This document shows positions 22,296 to 31,906 of a stretch of DNA of 64,000 nucleotides, piece after piece. How positions within the stretch are numbered: position 1 is the stretch's first letter; each line of letters starts with the position of its first letter. Made by a program: the position numbers and the translations under genes. The DNA is from Cladopsammia gracilis (Eukaryota > Cnidaria > Anthozoa > Scleractinia > Dendrophylliidae): assembly GCA_022457155.1 (NCBI GenBank), contig JAJGOT010000351.1:851354-915353 (forward strand), in the 5' to 3' direction. Under the pieces are notes generated by a model that saw nothing but the letters and a program-made list of their open reading frames with translations, was not told the DNA's origin and did not search any database.

Positions 22296-23838
22296 ATGTT
22301 ATGTAAATTTGAAAGATTCTCCAACTGGCAAAAGTTAAAGACCGCAGTTGCCATCTGTTTGGAATACAAACAACATCTAAGGATAAGCATCAGTACCGCA
22401 GGCAAGAAACCTCACGTTCATGAAGGCCCTCAAACTAACAGGCGGAGTCGTAAAGGTGAACGTTGCCCTACTACACGTATCGTGGTCAAAGACCTCGAAC
22501 AAGTGGAATTAAAAATCCTCAAGCTCGTTCAAGCTAATGCCTTTGATAAAGAAGTGAAGATTTTGAAAGAACTTCAAGCCCAGACCGAAGGTGTGTGTAA
22601 AGATCGTCAGCATGATAAAGGAAAGAAAGCCGTTTTGAAGAAAACCAGCAGCCTTAACGCCCTTGATCCATACCTGGATGCCAACGGATTGCTTAGAGTT
22701 GGAGGTCGGATAACAAACGCTAACTTAGGTAAACGATTTTTCGTTTGTCTCACGATGGAGTCACTTTAAGATGTTGATCGCGACGTTTCAACTGCTATAC
22801 TGCTAGTCTTCATCAGGCGATGAGGTGGATTGGTTATGTGTCGCTTATGTAGCACGTTGGCTTGTTGCTATTGGCTAACTTGCCAGACGGTCTTAAGAAC
22901 CCCGTCATCCTACCAAAGGCTGGCCATATCACAGACCTGATCATCTGCTACGCCCATGAATAAACTCATCGTAGCGGAAGAGGCGTCACCCTAAATGAGC
23001 TTCGTTCAAATGGTTACTGGATCGTCAACGGGAATGCAGCAGTGAGACACTTGATCTCAAGGTGTATCAGATGTCGCCATCTCCGTGGTACTGTTGGAGA
23101 GCAGAAAATCGCCAACCTCCCAAACTCGCATGTTGAGCCCGTGCCACCGTTTTCATACTGCGCCGTGGACTATTTCGGTCCGTTTCATGTTAAGGAAGGC
23201 AGGAGAGAAGTCAAAAGATATGGAGCCTTATTTACTTGCCTGGCTAGCCGTGCAATACATGTTGAAGTAGCACACTCCATGGAAACAGATTCATTCTTAC
23301 AAGCACTACGACACTTTATCTGTAGGTGAGGAAGCATAAGAGAACTTCGCAGTGACCAAGGGACCAACTTTGTTGTAGCCAAAAATGAATTGAAGACAGC
23401 CCTTCAAGAAATGGATGATGAGAAGATTAAGGCAGAGCTTCTTAAACACAACATTGATTGGATCAGAAACCCTGCTACAGCAAGCAACTTCGGAGGTGTT
23501 TGGGAACGACAAATTTGGTCCGTACGGAACGTATTGGCAGCGCTTATGAAGCAACATGGTCACTGTTTAGACAACGAATCATTGCAAACCCTGTTATGTG
23601 AAGCTGAAGCTGTTGTAAGCAGTCGCCCTCTTACTATGGAGACCTTAAGTGATCCACTGTCACCGTTGCCACTAACGCCAAACACACTTCTCACGGGCAA
23701 AACCAAGCTAATTCTCCCTCCTCCTGGAAGGTTTCAAAGAGAAGATGTCTATTGCAAACGACGCTGGAAGCGCATACAGCATATTGCCAACGAGTTCTAG
23801 AACAGATGAAGTAAAGAATATTTGCAGAGCTTACAAGC
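22296..23838 (+). pseudogene. BEL element 1 integrase, N-terminal and core part
   Basis: Includes the pre-integrase region (22296-22720), a His/Cys zinc-binding segment (CIRCRHLRG near 23070) and the rve core: AVDYFGP with D at 23168-23170, RSDQGTNF with D at 23354-23356, and GGVWERQI with E near 23502. A 147-bp insertion interrupts it at 22727-22873. Other breaks are a TAG in the core at 23327-23329 and a stop at about 23798. The reading stops where the Polinton terminus begins; the last residues resume at 42655. Confidence 0.8.
22727..22873. mobile_element. 147-bp non-autonomous insertion with 8-bp target duplication
   Basis: Flanked by GCTAACTT on both sides (22719-22726 and 22874-22881). 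Removing the insert and one copy restores the continuity of the BEL pre-integrase region. No clear inverted ends or coding capacity; family unknown. Confidence 0.65.
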
Positions 23839-24037
23839 GTGCCCCCAGGGCTCATTGCATTCGCCCTGGGGGCACGACAACTCGGGCGTTCGGGAGTTCC
23901 CAAAATAAGCGGTTATTCGGGCGTTTGGAGGTGATCTCGGATACACCAAGCCCCTCTACCACTCAGTGCTTGTGAATGCTGGCCCCACAACGGCAAGCTA
24001 GACATAACCAATTGAAAAAACCTTACACCCCATATAA
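23838..24037 (+). repeat. left terminal inverted repeat of the Polinton, with hairpin
   Basis: Starts with a hairpin (23838-23876): 13-bp perfect stem CGTGCCCCCAGGG and a 13-base loop. 23877-23985 matches the inverse of 42418-42526 almost exactly. Weaker matching (ACCAATTGAA, ACACCCC, CATATA) carries on to the promoter of the exonuclease gene at about 24037. Confidence 0.88.
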
Positions 24038-24045
24038 ACGTGACC
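24031..24045 (+). promoter_or_regulatory. start-proximal CATATAAA motif
   Basis: CATATAAACGTGACC stands directly before the ATG at 24046 and lies in the inner part of the terminal repeat. It is the left counterpart of the motif preceding the polymerase gene. Confidence 0.45.
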
Positions 24046-25390
24046 ATGTCTTTCGGTAACGAAGCAATGACTGCCGTTGCGTTTTTGAAAATGAGGGGAA
24101 TTGAGTTGAAAGAAGGCGATGACTTATATGCAAAGAACAAAGGGACGTTCGAATACAACCCTTGCAGACATTGCGGCTTAAACTTCACACAAGGCCATTC
24201 GCTTGTTGAGCATCAAAAATACGCTTGTAAGAAGCTGCGAACAGAACGACGCCCGAAAGAGCTTTGTCCCGGCTGCAATCGAAGATTGTCTAAACCAACG
24301 ATTTATAGGCACTTAAAAAATGGTTGCCCGCCTTTTAGAAGAACTCTTCGAGTTTTTCACAAACATGAGGTGGTTTTACCACCACCACCCCCGGTGGTTA
24401 TTCAAGATGTCCTTGCAAACTCAAACATCAGCCAGCATGAGCTGAATGTATGGCTTGATGAGCAAGAGCAAGAACAAAAAACTTCTATAAGCCTGAATGA
24501 TCTTGACCCTTTACACAGGATCCGTAATGCAAGATTTGTTGCGGATTTCATCGAAGGCAAGACACCACTCGCAGCGTTTCGAACAGAGATGCTCGGGTTT
24601 TACCAATTAAAAAAAACACTCTCCCTTTGTATATCAATGATGACGACAACACAAGTGTTCTTGAACTTTCTCAAATCGAGGAACACTGGTCTGAAACAAA
24701 AGAGCGCCGACTGGGTGAGCTATCGACAAAATACTCTTGGGGCATCGGAAATTGCAGCCTTGACCGGAGTTTCGCCATTTGAAACACCACAGAGCTTGCT
24801 CTTGAAGAAAATACAGCCAGCCGACATGCACAATAACACGGCCTGTACCTGGGCAATCTGTTCGAACCGATCGCTCGCAAATACTTTGAGCAGAAGCATT
24901 GTGTTAAAGTTTTTGCGCATTCTATATTCCTCAATCTAGCAACAGATCACCCATTGTTTCGAAAGGTAACCTGCAGCCCTGATGGCTATTACCTTGACAA
25001 AGAAAACAATGTAATTCTTTTGGAGTTTAAGTGCCCTTTCAAGCGTAAAATAGCTATGTCTCGAGTGCCTAGTTATTATGCAACCCAGCTACAAACGGGT
25101 CTTTGTTTTAGCGGATCTATGGTCAACAAAGGCCTTTTCGTTGATTCTTACTTCAGAATGTGCTCTCTACAACAGATAGAGCCAAGTTTGAATCATAATA
25201 ATCTTTTAAACGGCGGAAGTATTTACAAGACAAAAGGGCACACAGCTCTTGCTTGGAGCATTTGTTATTTGTTTTCAAAACAAAAGCTAACACGCAATCA
25301 AGCTGAACTTATTGATATTGGTGCTCTTAAACAAACACAAACATTTGAGCAAATAATGGCTTCAATAGCCGAGAAAGACCTATGGTGTTC

Positions 25391-27196
25391 TTTTTTTTTT
25401 TTTTTTTTAATTTTCAAATACTCGTTTATTTCAACACATACATTACTAACTTACAATACATGTTACATTCCATTACTTACGATTAATTACAATACCATAC
25501 TTACAATATAATACAATGCATCAACTTACTAACAATACTTCACGTTACATCAAGTTGCTACATTACTTACATTTTGTATACTTGATTAATGAGTTATGTC
25601 TTTAGGGAAATACTGCTAGGGCTAAACTTTCTTCATATTAAGCTAATAGAAAATAGAAACGAGGCCTAGGAGACAAGTTGGCAATCAGAGAAAAAAACTT
25701 ACAAAGTTCGTGAAATTCTGAAAGTTTAGGTCCTTGCCCTGTGTTCTACAGATCCAAATAAAATAACGCGCAATCAAAAAATAGACATCCAGTTGGTTTT
25801 TCTTAAAAACTTTAGTATTCAAGCCTAATATTATGGTTGAAGTAAAGTTAATAGTCTCTATGTCTGCGATGCCTTTGTCAATGGTGAGCCATTGCTTAAA
25901 ACTTTGCCAAAAGCGTGACGTCACATTGCAAGACCAGAAAAGGTGGATTAGGCTCTCCACCTCACTTTTACAGAAAGTACACATGTCATTCTCTTTTATT
26001 CCTATTTTCTTCAAGAAATCATTTGTTGCTAGTCTTCTATGAAGGAGTTTGAATTGAAAAGTATTTAGTTTAGTTATTTTGGTACAGTTGAAAGACAGTT
26101 GGTATACTGACTTCCAATCAATTGTTTCCATATTTTCTACCTCGCAATCCGCACACCATTTGTTTTGACTACGGTAAGGGGGTTGCTGCTTTAGATCAAT
26201 AAGTTTTTCATAGACTACTCTATTTGCCTTATTAGACTTTACAAAGCGTTCAAGAAAACTTTCGAACTTGGTGTTCCTATCTAAAAGACGATCTTTGTTT
26301 TCTCTAAAGCTTTCACTACAGATATTAGACTATGGAAAGTAAGAAAATTTGTTTGAATATTGAAATGATCTTTTAATTCTTTAAGTGAGAGGTAGGTGTT
26401 GGAATCTTTCATTATATGCGCGACATTTTGGACACCTTTAGAAAACCAGTACTTGTAATATACAGGTCTATTTCCGATTCTTATCAAAGAATTATACCAT
26501 AAGCTCGTTGATAGAAAGTGGTCAATCGAGTTCACGTCCGAATCATAACTTATTTCCGACCAAATATTCAAAATTTCGGCCAAAAAATTGTCCGAGATAC
26601 TAGTTGTAAATTTAGACATGTCGTCTTTGTTAAGGTTTCCTCTGAAAACGGCCTGGCCGCCAAATTTGTGCAATTCGTAGTCAAAAAAATATTTCCACTT
26701 ACCATGGTTCTCTGGATCAAGATATTTTTTTACCCAGGTAGATTTTAGTGCTTTGTTAAAGGAATACAAGTCGATCATCTTTAATCCACCGTCTGAATAA
26801 TTGCCTATAATAACATCTCGTTTAATCTTGTCCCCCCTACCATCCCATAAAAACTTAAAGAATATATTGTTGATTTCTTTTAAAACGCGATGATTTGTTG
26901 GTAAAGGCGACAAGATGTAAACAAGTTGAGAAGCTATCAGACTCTTTAATACCGTAATCTTTCCGAGTAAGCTCAGTCGCCGGTATTCCCAGCAGCCCAG
27001 GCTATTGTTAATTTTGGTTAGTTTTTCAGAATAGTTTATCTCCAGACTTACTTCAGAATTGGTCGAAAACCACACACCTAAGGCTTTCACTTTGTCGGTG
27101 ACCCATTTTAAATCTTTTTCCGGGCAAAGTATGTCTTTTCTTCCGGCATTGGCTCCAATCCAGAGTACTTCAGTTTTTCTATTGTTTAGTTTTAGG
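25391..27196 (-). mobile_element. 5'-truncated LINE with poly(A) tail
   Basis: Inserted on the minus strand. The 3' end is a T run on the plus strand (25391-25408, the poly(A) tail). The 14-mer CCTATGGTGTTCTT occurs at both borders (25379-25392 and 27197-27210), a typical target-primed insertion signature. Only the C-terminal part of the reverse transcriptase and the following zinc-finger domain remain. Confidence 0.88.
25685..27190 (-). pseudogene. LINE reverse transcriptase C-terminus and zf-RVT domain
   Basis: Reading leftward: the frame is open from the 5' border through 27090-26281, with ALGVWFS, the thumb-type LLGKITVLKSLIASQLVY and a DGGLKMIDL block. Then, in another frame, 26131-25685 encodes the zf-RVT domain (FKLLHRRLATN..CTFCKSEVESLIHLFWSC). 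The catalytic YxDD palm motif is missing because of 5' truncation. A frame break lies at about 26130-26280. The domain combination and poly(A) tail suit an L1/Tx1-like LINE. Confidence 0.8.
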
Positions 27197-27561
27197 CCTA
27201 TGGTGTTCTTACGGTGCAGTCAGAATGTCGTTCAGCAAACAGTACGAAGACGAGGAGTTTTTGCGTTACATCAGAATGAAAAAAGCTCTCCTTGCTCCAG
27301 ACGAGGGTCCGAAGCCGGTTGCATTGTTTGCATGGAAATTGGGGGATTCAACAGAGCTTCAAATTGTCAAGCACGAGGGGTTCTTGAACAGTATTCAACC
27401 GAAGGTCGAGCGCTTTCACGAGAACTTGGCAAGGCTTCGCAAAAAAATACATGAAAATTTATCAAACCAAAAACAACTCATACCTGGTAAAACTTTTGAA
27501 GACAACATCGGCGATGACAGTGCCATGTTGGAAGCCTTTCTTATTGAGAAAGCGGAAGCGC

Positions 27562-28257
27562 TTACTCCAGATCTTTGAAAGCATTGTTCCATAAATGTTC
27601 GTTTTTAATTATCATATTGTTTGACATCTGTTGTCTCATGTAATTCACAAGCGCTCGTTGCGGGGCTTCAAGCGGTGTTGTAATGTCCATGATTTTGTAG
27701 ATCACAAACGTATAAGAGATTCTCGGAAGCCGAGCTTCTATATGTTTGAAGATGCGTTTCGTGTCATTGATTTGATCTAGAGTCAATTTCACAGGCAGCA
27801 ATTCGAGCTTCTTTATAAGCCGTTTCAAAGCATTGCCAAATGCATAACATCGCGCTGACTGACTTTGCCTTGGCTTGTAAAAAACGTTTTGATCCGTATA
27901 TGTCGGAGCATAATCCTCTAGCACTTCCACACGACCGCATTTTTTGCAATAAAGTTCACAAGAATCGATTGATCGCAAAAATGAGCCACCGCAATAATAA
28001 CAAGACAGAAATCTTCGGTCCCAACGTTCACGCTGCAAGCCGTTATTATATTTTTGTAGAAATTGTTTACCCATCTCTGCCAACCCCATATCTTCGTAGA
28101 TCTGATAAAGTTTGTCCGGCAGGCACAAGCGGTGTATTTCTTTTCTGTAATCCCTGCTGTATAGCGAGTGAAGGATGGTAAATTTGTGTTGTTTGTCAAG
28201 TTCATTGAGCCGTGCGGTGAAGTCAGTCATGCTTAAACAATAGAATTGTTTTTTCAA
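27562..28257 (-). CDS. VLTF3-like late transcription factor (candidate)
   Basis: 231 residues, uninterrupted, one of the few intact frames in the Polinton. A zinc ribbon is visible: C86-x2-C89 and C104-x2-C107, with SCYYCGG and LYCKKCGRVE. It is followed by Y/F-rich helical sequence (YAFGNALKRLIKKL, then ISYTFVIYKIMDI). Ribbon plus this C-terminal helical layout resembles the pox/NCLDV late transcription factor VLTF3, which helps viral RNA polymerase recognise late promoters. A TFIIB-type or other zinc ribbon is an alternative. An internal ATG at 28230 could be the true start. The 3' end overlaps the exonuclease gene by 17 bases. No TATATA motif precedes it, unlike most neighbours. Confidence 0.45.
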   Translation of the reverse strand: MKKQFYCLSMTDFTARLNELDKQHKFTILHSLYSRDYRKEIHRLCLPDKLYQIYEDMGLAEMGKQFLQKYNNGLQRERWDRRFLSCYYCGGSFLRSIDSCELYCKKCGRVEVLEDYAPTYTDQNVFYKPRQSQSARCYAFGNALKRLIKKLELLPVKLTLDQINDTKRIFKHIEARLPRISYTFVIYKIMDITTPLEAPQRALVNYMRQQMSNNMIIKNEHLWNNAFKDLE

Positions 28258-28859
28258 TTGGGTGATCTCGTGATTTCCGGCATCATTATGTAAAGGTCGT
28301 ATTTAGAAAAATACAACTTTTCGGTCATAGTAAATTACAAATGCTCAATATTTGCGCATGCGTAGTTCTTTATGAGTTACCACATGTGAAAGCACGGCAA
28401 TTAGCTCGAATATAAAAGACCTTTTCGCACCATATATTATGTTAAGTCTGTAATTCGGTATAGCTCAGGGAGGTGTGGTTGACCACCACTGAATCCTGCT
28501 TACGGCTAATGCGATGTCTCAGACCAGGGGTAGTGGGGTTGTTGAGTCAGTTAGTGACCTCCTGGTGAACCAGCCCCGGCCCAACTGATACAGAGGGTGC
28601 TCAAACAGAGATCTTCTAGGAGAACTCGACCTCGCTCCCAGAGGCTAAATGGGAAATGACAACTCCCTTGTCAGGAGTTAAAGTCCTAGCCTAGGCTAGG
28701 CAAACAGAAACAGCCACCAGAGCACCCCCTGACTAGGGTTTTGTCCCTTTTCGTTGTGTCACGCAATGTCACGCGTGACAGTCACGCACAATGTCACGTC
28801 ATGTGTCACGCTTTGTCACACAATTGCGTTTTTTTGTTAGATAAAGCGAGAAACCCGAG
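28258..28859. other. intergenic, includes an unexplained 300-bp block and TGTCACG cluster
   Basis: 28441-28740 is more GC-rich than its surroundings and has no coding frame; it opens with a tRNA A-box-like GGTATAGCTCAGGGAGG but has no clear B box. 28756-28822 contains seven close copies of TCACG, several within TGTCACG. Neither block resembles the Polinton genes around them, so an inserted non-autonomous repeat is possible. Confidence 0.4.
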
Positions 28860-29533
28860 TTTACTCTTTCAAATCCGACTTGGACACGGCAGCAAGACGA
28901 TTGAGTTTTTTTGGAAATTCTTCTTTGACTTCTTTGCAAAGCTCGCCTCTGAGTTTTTCAAGATCTGGAGTTGAGTTTGCTTGTTTACTTTGGTGGCCTT
29001 TGCTTCACCAGACCGTATTTCGTTCTTTAGTTCATAATAGCTCTCAACTTCACGGAGGATTATTTTGAACTCTGAATCACTGACTTGCTTGTCAGTTAGA
29101 GCTTTTGAAACCAGCTCACAGATAGAGTTTCGTTTTGCAAGGGCGAGGTGTGTATTTTTTCGTGTTTCCTGATCTTTTTCTCAAGCCGCCTGCTAAACAA
29201 AGTGATGCCGGCCGCCGAAAAACCTGAAATAGCGGCTAAACCCCCAATAACAGGGCTGGCAACGAGCCCAACTCCGCTCAGCGCTGTGGCGATTGTGGCT
29301 GAAGACAAGCCTGTAGAAATGAAACCAAAACTTACTGCGGTTCCGTGAACAATTGTGTGTGTTCGCTTGTATTTCTTAGCAACTTGCCTGTAATGATTTG
29401 CCTCCGACTCAAGCTCCTTTTGCAAGTCAGAGATTTTCTTGAGTCTGAAGTCTTCGCCGTTGGATAAGAGTGGGTAAAGTGATTGAGTCTCGCTGTATTC
29501 AGGAGCTGATGGCAACACGTTAGCCGAGCTCAT
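28860..29533 (-). pseudogene. Polinton membrane protein with coiled-coil tail
   Basis: ATG at 29533. The first 45 residues are polar, then a basic stretch (QVAKKYKRTHTIVHG) leads to a long Gly/Ala/Ser-rich hydrophobic segment (about residues 65-110, GLSSATIATALSGVGLVAS) that could form two membrane helices, followed by RRLEKKIRKHEKIHT. A frame change near 29110 puts a charged helical region (SKALTDKQVSDSEFKIIL) in a second frame, and another near 28990 puts the last part in a third, ending near 28860. I do not recognise a named family. It follows the next gene upstream by 20 bases in the same direction and has its own TATATA motif, so it is probably expressed separately. Likely a virion or membrane component; that is inference. 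Confidence 0.55.
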
Positions 29534-29538
29534 CGTTT

Positions 29539-29552
29539 GTATATATATATTA
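29539..29552 (-). promoter_or_regulatory. TATATATA motif before the 29533 ATG
   Basis: On the minus strand TAATATATATATAC stands five bases before the ATG at 29533. Confidence 0.55.
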
Positions 29553-29553
29553 T

Positions 29554-30227
29554 TTAATTGATCTCAAGTTCAAATTCAAGCGGCATGTTATTGAAGTCAA
29601 AAAGGTCATTGTTCTCATCCCTCACAGACAGTGTTATGCTGTTTACATAATCACCAGATGAGACGTCACACAAGATGTTCTGCTGTGTCGTTTCATAGAA
29701 AACTTTCTCATATGACTTTCCACGAAGATCAAATTTAGCCAAAACTGTAGAAGGCTTACCATTGAGTAGGTTTTGTTCTTTATCGACCAGATCACAGTGG
29801 ATAAAGTAAGTGCTTGGTGATGTTAATCCTTTGACGAATGTTATATAGAGCAATTTAGGGCTTATACCAAGCAATTCAGACAGATCGCGGTCAAGCTTCA
29901 CCCCCGAAGAATAATGTTTGGCAATTGTCATCTGGCCAACTGGAGTATTTGTTTCGGTTTTTAATTTAAAGTTACCTTCGAAGGCTTCTTCAAATTCTTT
30001 TGCCAATCTATCAATAGTGTAATGCCCTTCAAGTATTCTTCTGGTAGTCTTGTGTTCATTAGGGTTAGTAGTTAATGTAATCTCACCTCTTTGTTTTAGA
30101 TTAAACCACGAATTATAAATCGTGGCGGATAAGAGCCGGATGTAGCTCGGTTTCTGAAGCGGGTGATCGAAGTAGATGGTGTGAGGGTGTGAGGGTTCGA
30201 AGGCGCGACGATTGTTAGCACAACCAT
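29554..30227 (-). pseudogene. Polinton conserved protein, candidate minor virion protein
   Basis: ATG at 30227 just after a TATATATAC motif. After a frame change within the first 25 codons it reads to 29554, about 220 residues. Features: IYFDHPLQKPSYIRLLS near the N-terminus, EGHYTIDRLAKEFEEAF, TYFIHCDLVDKEQNLLNG, and a C-terminal block VNSITLSVRDENNDLFDF. The C-terminal block (beta-rich, D-E-N-x-D-L-F-D-F-N) recurs in the fragment at 30242-30358. Such proteins recur in cnidarian Polintons; a capsid-penton or fibre role is plausible but not shown. Confidence 0.5.
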
Positions 30228-30228
30228 T

Positions 30229-30239
30229 GTGTATATATA
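30229..30239 (-). promoter_or_regulatory. TATATATAC motif before the 30227 ATG
   Basis: Minus-strand TATATATACAC stands one base before the ATG at 30227, placing motif and start almost in contact. Confidence 0.6.
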
Positions 30240-30241
30240 GT

Positions 30242-30358
30242 TTATATTATTTCTATTTCAAAAAATAAAGGTAAGCCATTAAAATCAAAAAGCTCTCCGT
30301 GTTCGCCCTTGACTGAAATTGTTAAACTGTTTACAAATTCACCAGACGATGTTTTAAG
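30242..30358 (-). pseudogene. C-terminal fragment of a paralogue of the 29554-30227 protein
   Basis: Only the last 38 residues remain: SSGEFVNSLTISVKGEHGEL, then FDFNGLPLFFEIEI. They parallel the C-terminus of the neighbour (SSGDYVNSITLSVRDENNDL), so the element once carried two tandem copies. Upstream of about 30358 the sequence switches abruptly to the sense strand of another gene, which marks a deletion junction. Confidence 0.6.
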
Positions 30359-31902
30359 ATATGCAGAAGTTTCTTTCGACGAAAAGCACAAAGCCTCAGC
30401 AGTAGTGCTTTTCCCAGAAGGGCAAGGCTCCTGGGCTATGCCCTCAGACATACCGCACAAGAATTGGACACAAGCCCTGAAAGACGCCCTCGGCTTAGAA
30501 TATATTGGCGGTTTCCCCTATCAGTTGACGTTAAACCGGAACACACAAAAGCCAATCCCTGCTGTTGAATTCTCCACCTCAATCGATAAAGACATGATGA
30601 TTGGCTCTGTCTTGAACGATGAAGCGCAAAAGATCTATGTCACGCCAACTGATTATTTCACAACGAAATACAGAAACATTTTCAGAGACACACAGATTAC
30701 GTTCACAACTGCGAAATATGGGAGAAAGTGGCTCGGTAGCCCGCAAATGAGTTTCTGGCCACAACAACTTAACTTTGCTCTGTGGTGTGCAACAACTGGC
30801 TGCGGGATCTCGCGTGACCTTCTGTTTGATAAGAACTCGACTCTCTCCATAACCCCGCAGCTTCGGTCATTTTACAGGTTTCACGTCTATTTCACAACAA
30901 GACGAATACTCTACAAGCTGGGTGGGGAACAGAGTGTGAGTGCTTTGCCAGACGACCCTACATTCAACCAGAAAGACAACAAGTTCAACATCGATGCATA
31001 CAAGAGGATTTGCCAAGAATTCGGTGTAGACCCCAATTCTGACTTCCGTTTCACATACGGCAAAAATCACGGGCTTGGCAATGTGTACATTTGGGTCGCA
31101 TATGATGGGCCCAGTTCTACTGATTACGACTATCCTGATCCCAATCTAGCCCTGTTTGATGACGAGCGTGTGACAAACAGAAAAGACCCAAATTATCGCG
31201 CAAACGGCATATACTTCGTTCGTAACGACCAGAGCGCTGTTAGTCAGTTTGAGCACTTTGTACCGAATTACGCACAGGGGCTAACACAGCCAGGGCTCGC
31301 GCGTATGAACCAATCAATCGAGGCCTTTGTGTACTGCATCCTGGGTGCACAAGCCAAAACCCGCAGCAGCATCATTGGAAGAGGAGGTCGGGCGTTCGAA
31401 ACGCAGAGTATTCCTCACCCATCTAGAGGAGGCCATAATACTGCACGACATCGCAACAAGCGTACAGCGATATCAACTTGCCATCCAAGCAACGAAAGTG
31501 CGCTTAGACTTTGCGACAGCGCCTGGAAGCTGGCTCATGCCATCACGCATGATTATCAACACAGAGAGCGTGGTGGGGTACAACAACAATCTCAAGGAGG
31601 CAACGCAAGGGATGAAGCTGGGTGTGAACAACGATGTTAACCTGGGCACAAAAAAAGCCTCCCTTCGCCCCATGGATGGGGGACCAACAAAAATAAATCC
31701 ACCAAACAGCCATCCATCAAGCCCAATACATGAACAGGCCAGACAGGCACAGGGCATCGCAAAGGCCACACCACAACCAGCCACCAGCACGCACACGCCC
31801 ACACCACAACCCACACCACAGCCCGACTAACATCACGTAAACAAGGTACTCATTGGTGTGGGTGCGATTGCTTTAGCAGGCGTTATCGTTTGGTTTAGAT
31901 AA
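30355..31902 (+). pseudogene. Polinton structural-type protein with C-terminal membrane anchor
   Basis: Truncated at the 5' end by the junction near 30355. It is open to about 31390 (WPQQLNFALWCATTGCGISR near 30760-30820; FYRFHVYFTTRRILYKLGG near 30870), changes frame at about 31390, then runs 31395-31830. An in-frame TAA at 31828-31830 separates it from the same-phase tail 31831-31902 (LIGVGAIALAGVIVWF), a hydrophobic anchor after a Pro/Thr/Gln linker (TPTPQPTPQP). The intact protein would be about 510 residues. I do not recognise a named family; the length and anchor suggest a virion surface or inner-membrane protein. It converges on the coiled-coil gene, with four bases between them. Confidence 0.5.
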
Positions 31903-31906
31903 GTGT

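Larger units (their letters stand above)
24046..27578 (+). pseudogene. YqaJ/lambda-type exonuclease with two zinc fingers, split by a LINE
   Basis: ATG at 24046. Residues 40-61 and 74-94 form two C-x2-C-x12/11-H-x4-C fingers (CRHCG..H..C and CPGCN..H..C). Downstream, ADWVSYRQNTLGASEIAAL (about 24700-24765) and a PD-(D/E)xK core with SPDG at 24975-24986 and E-F-K at 25023-25031 match the YqaJ/lambda-exonuclease family, 5'-3' exonucleases used in recombination and end processing. A LINE interrupts the gene after 25392; it resumes at 27211 in the same phase and ends at 27578. Frame changes occur at about 24845 and probably at 24600-24690. The last 17 bases overlap the convergent gene. Fusion with fingers and presence in a Polinton are unusual. 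Confidence 0.65.
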
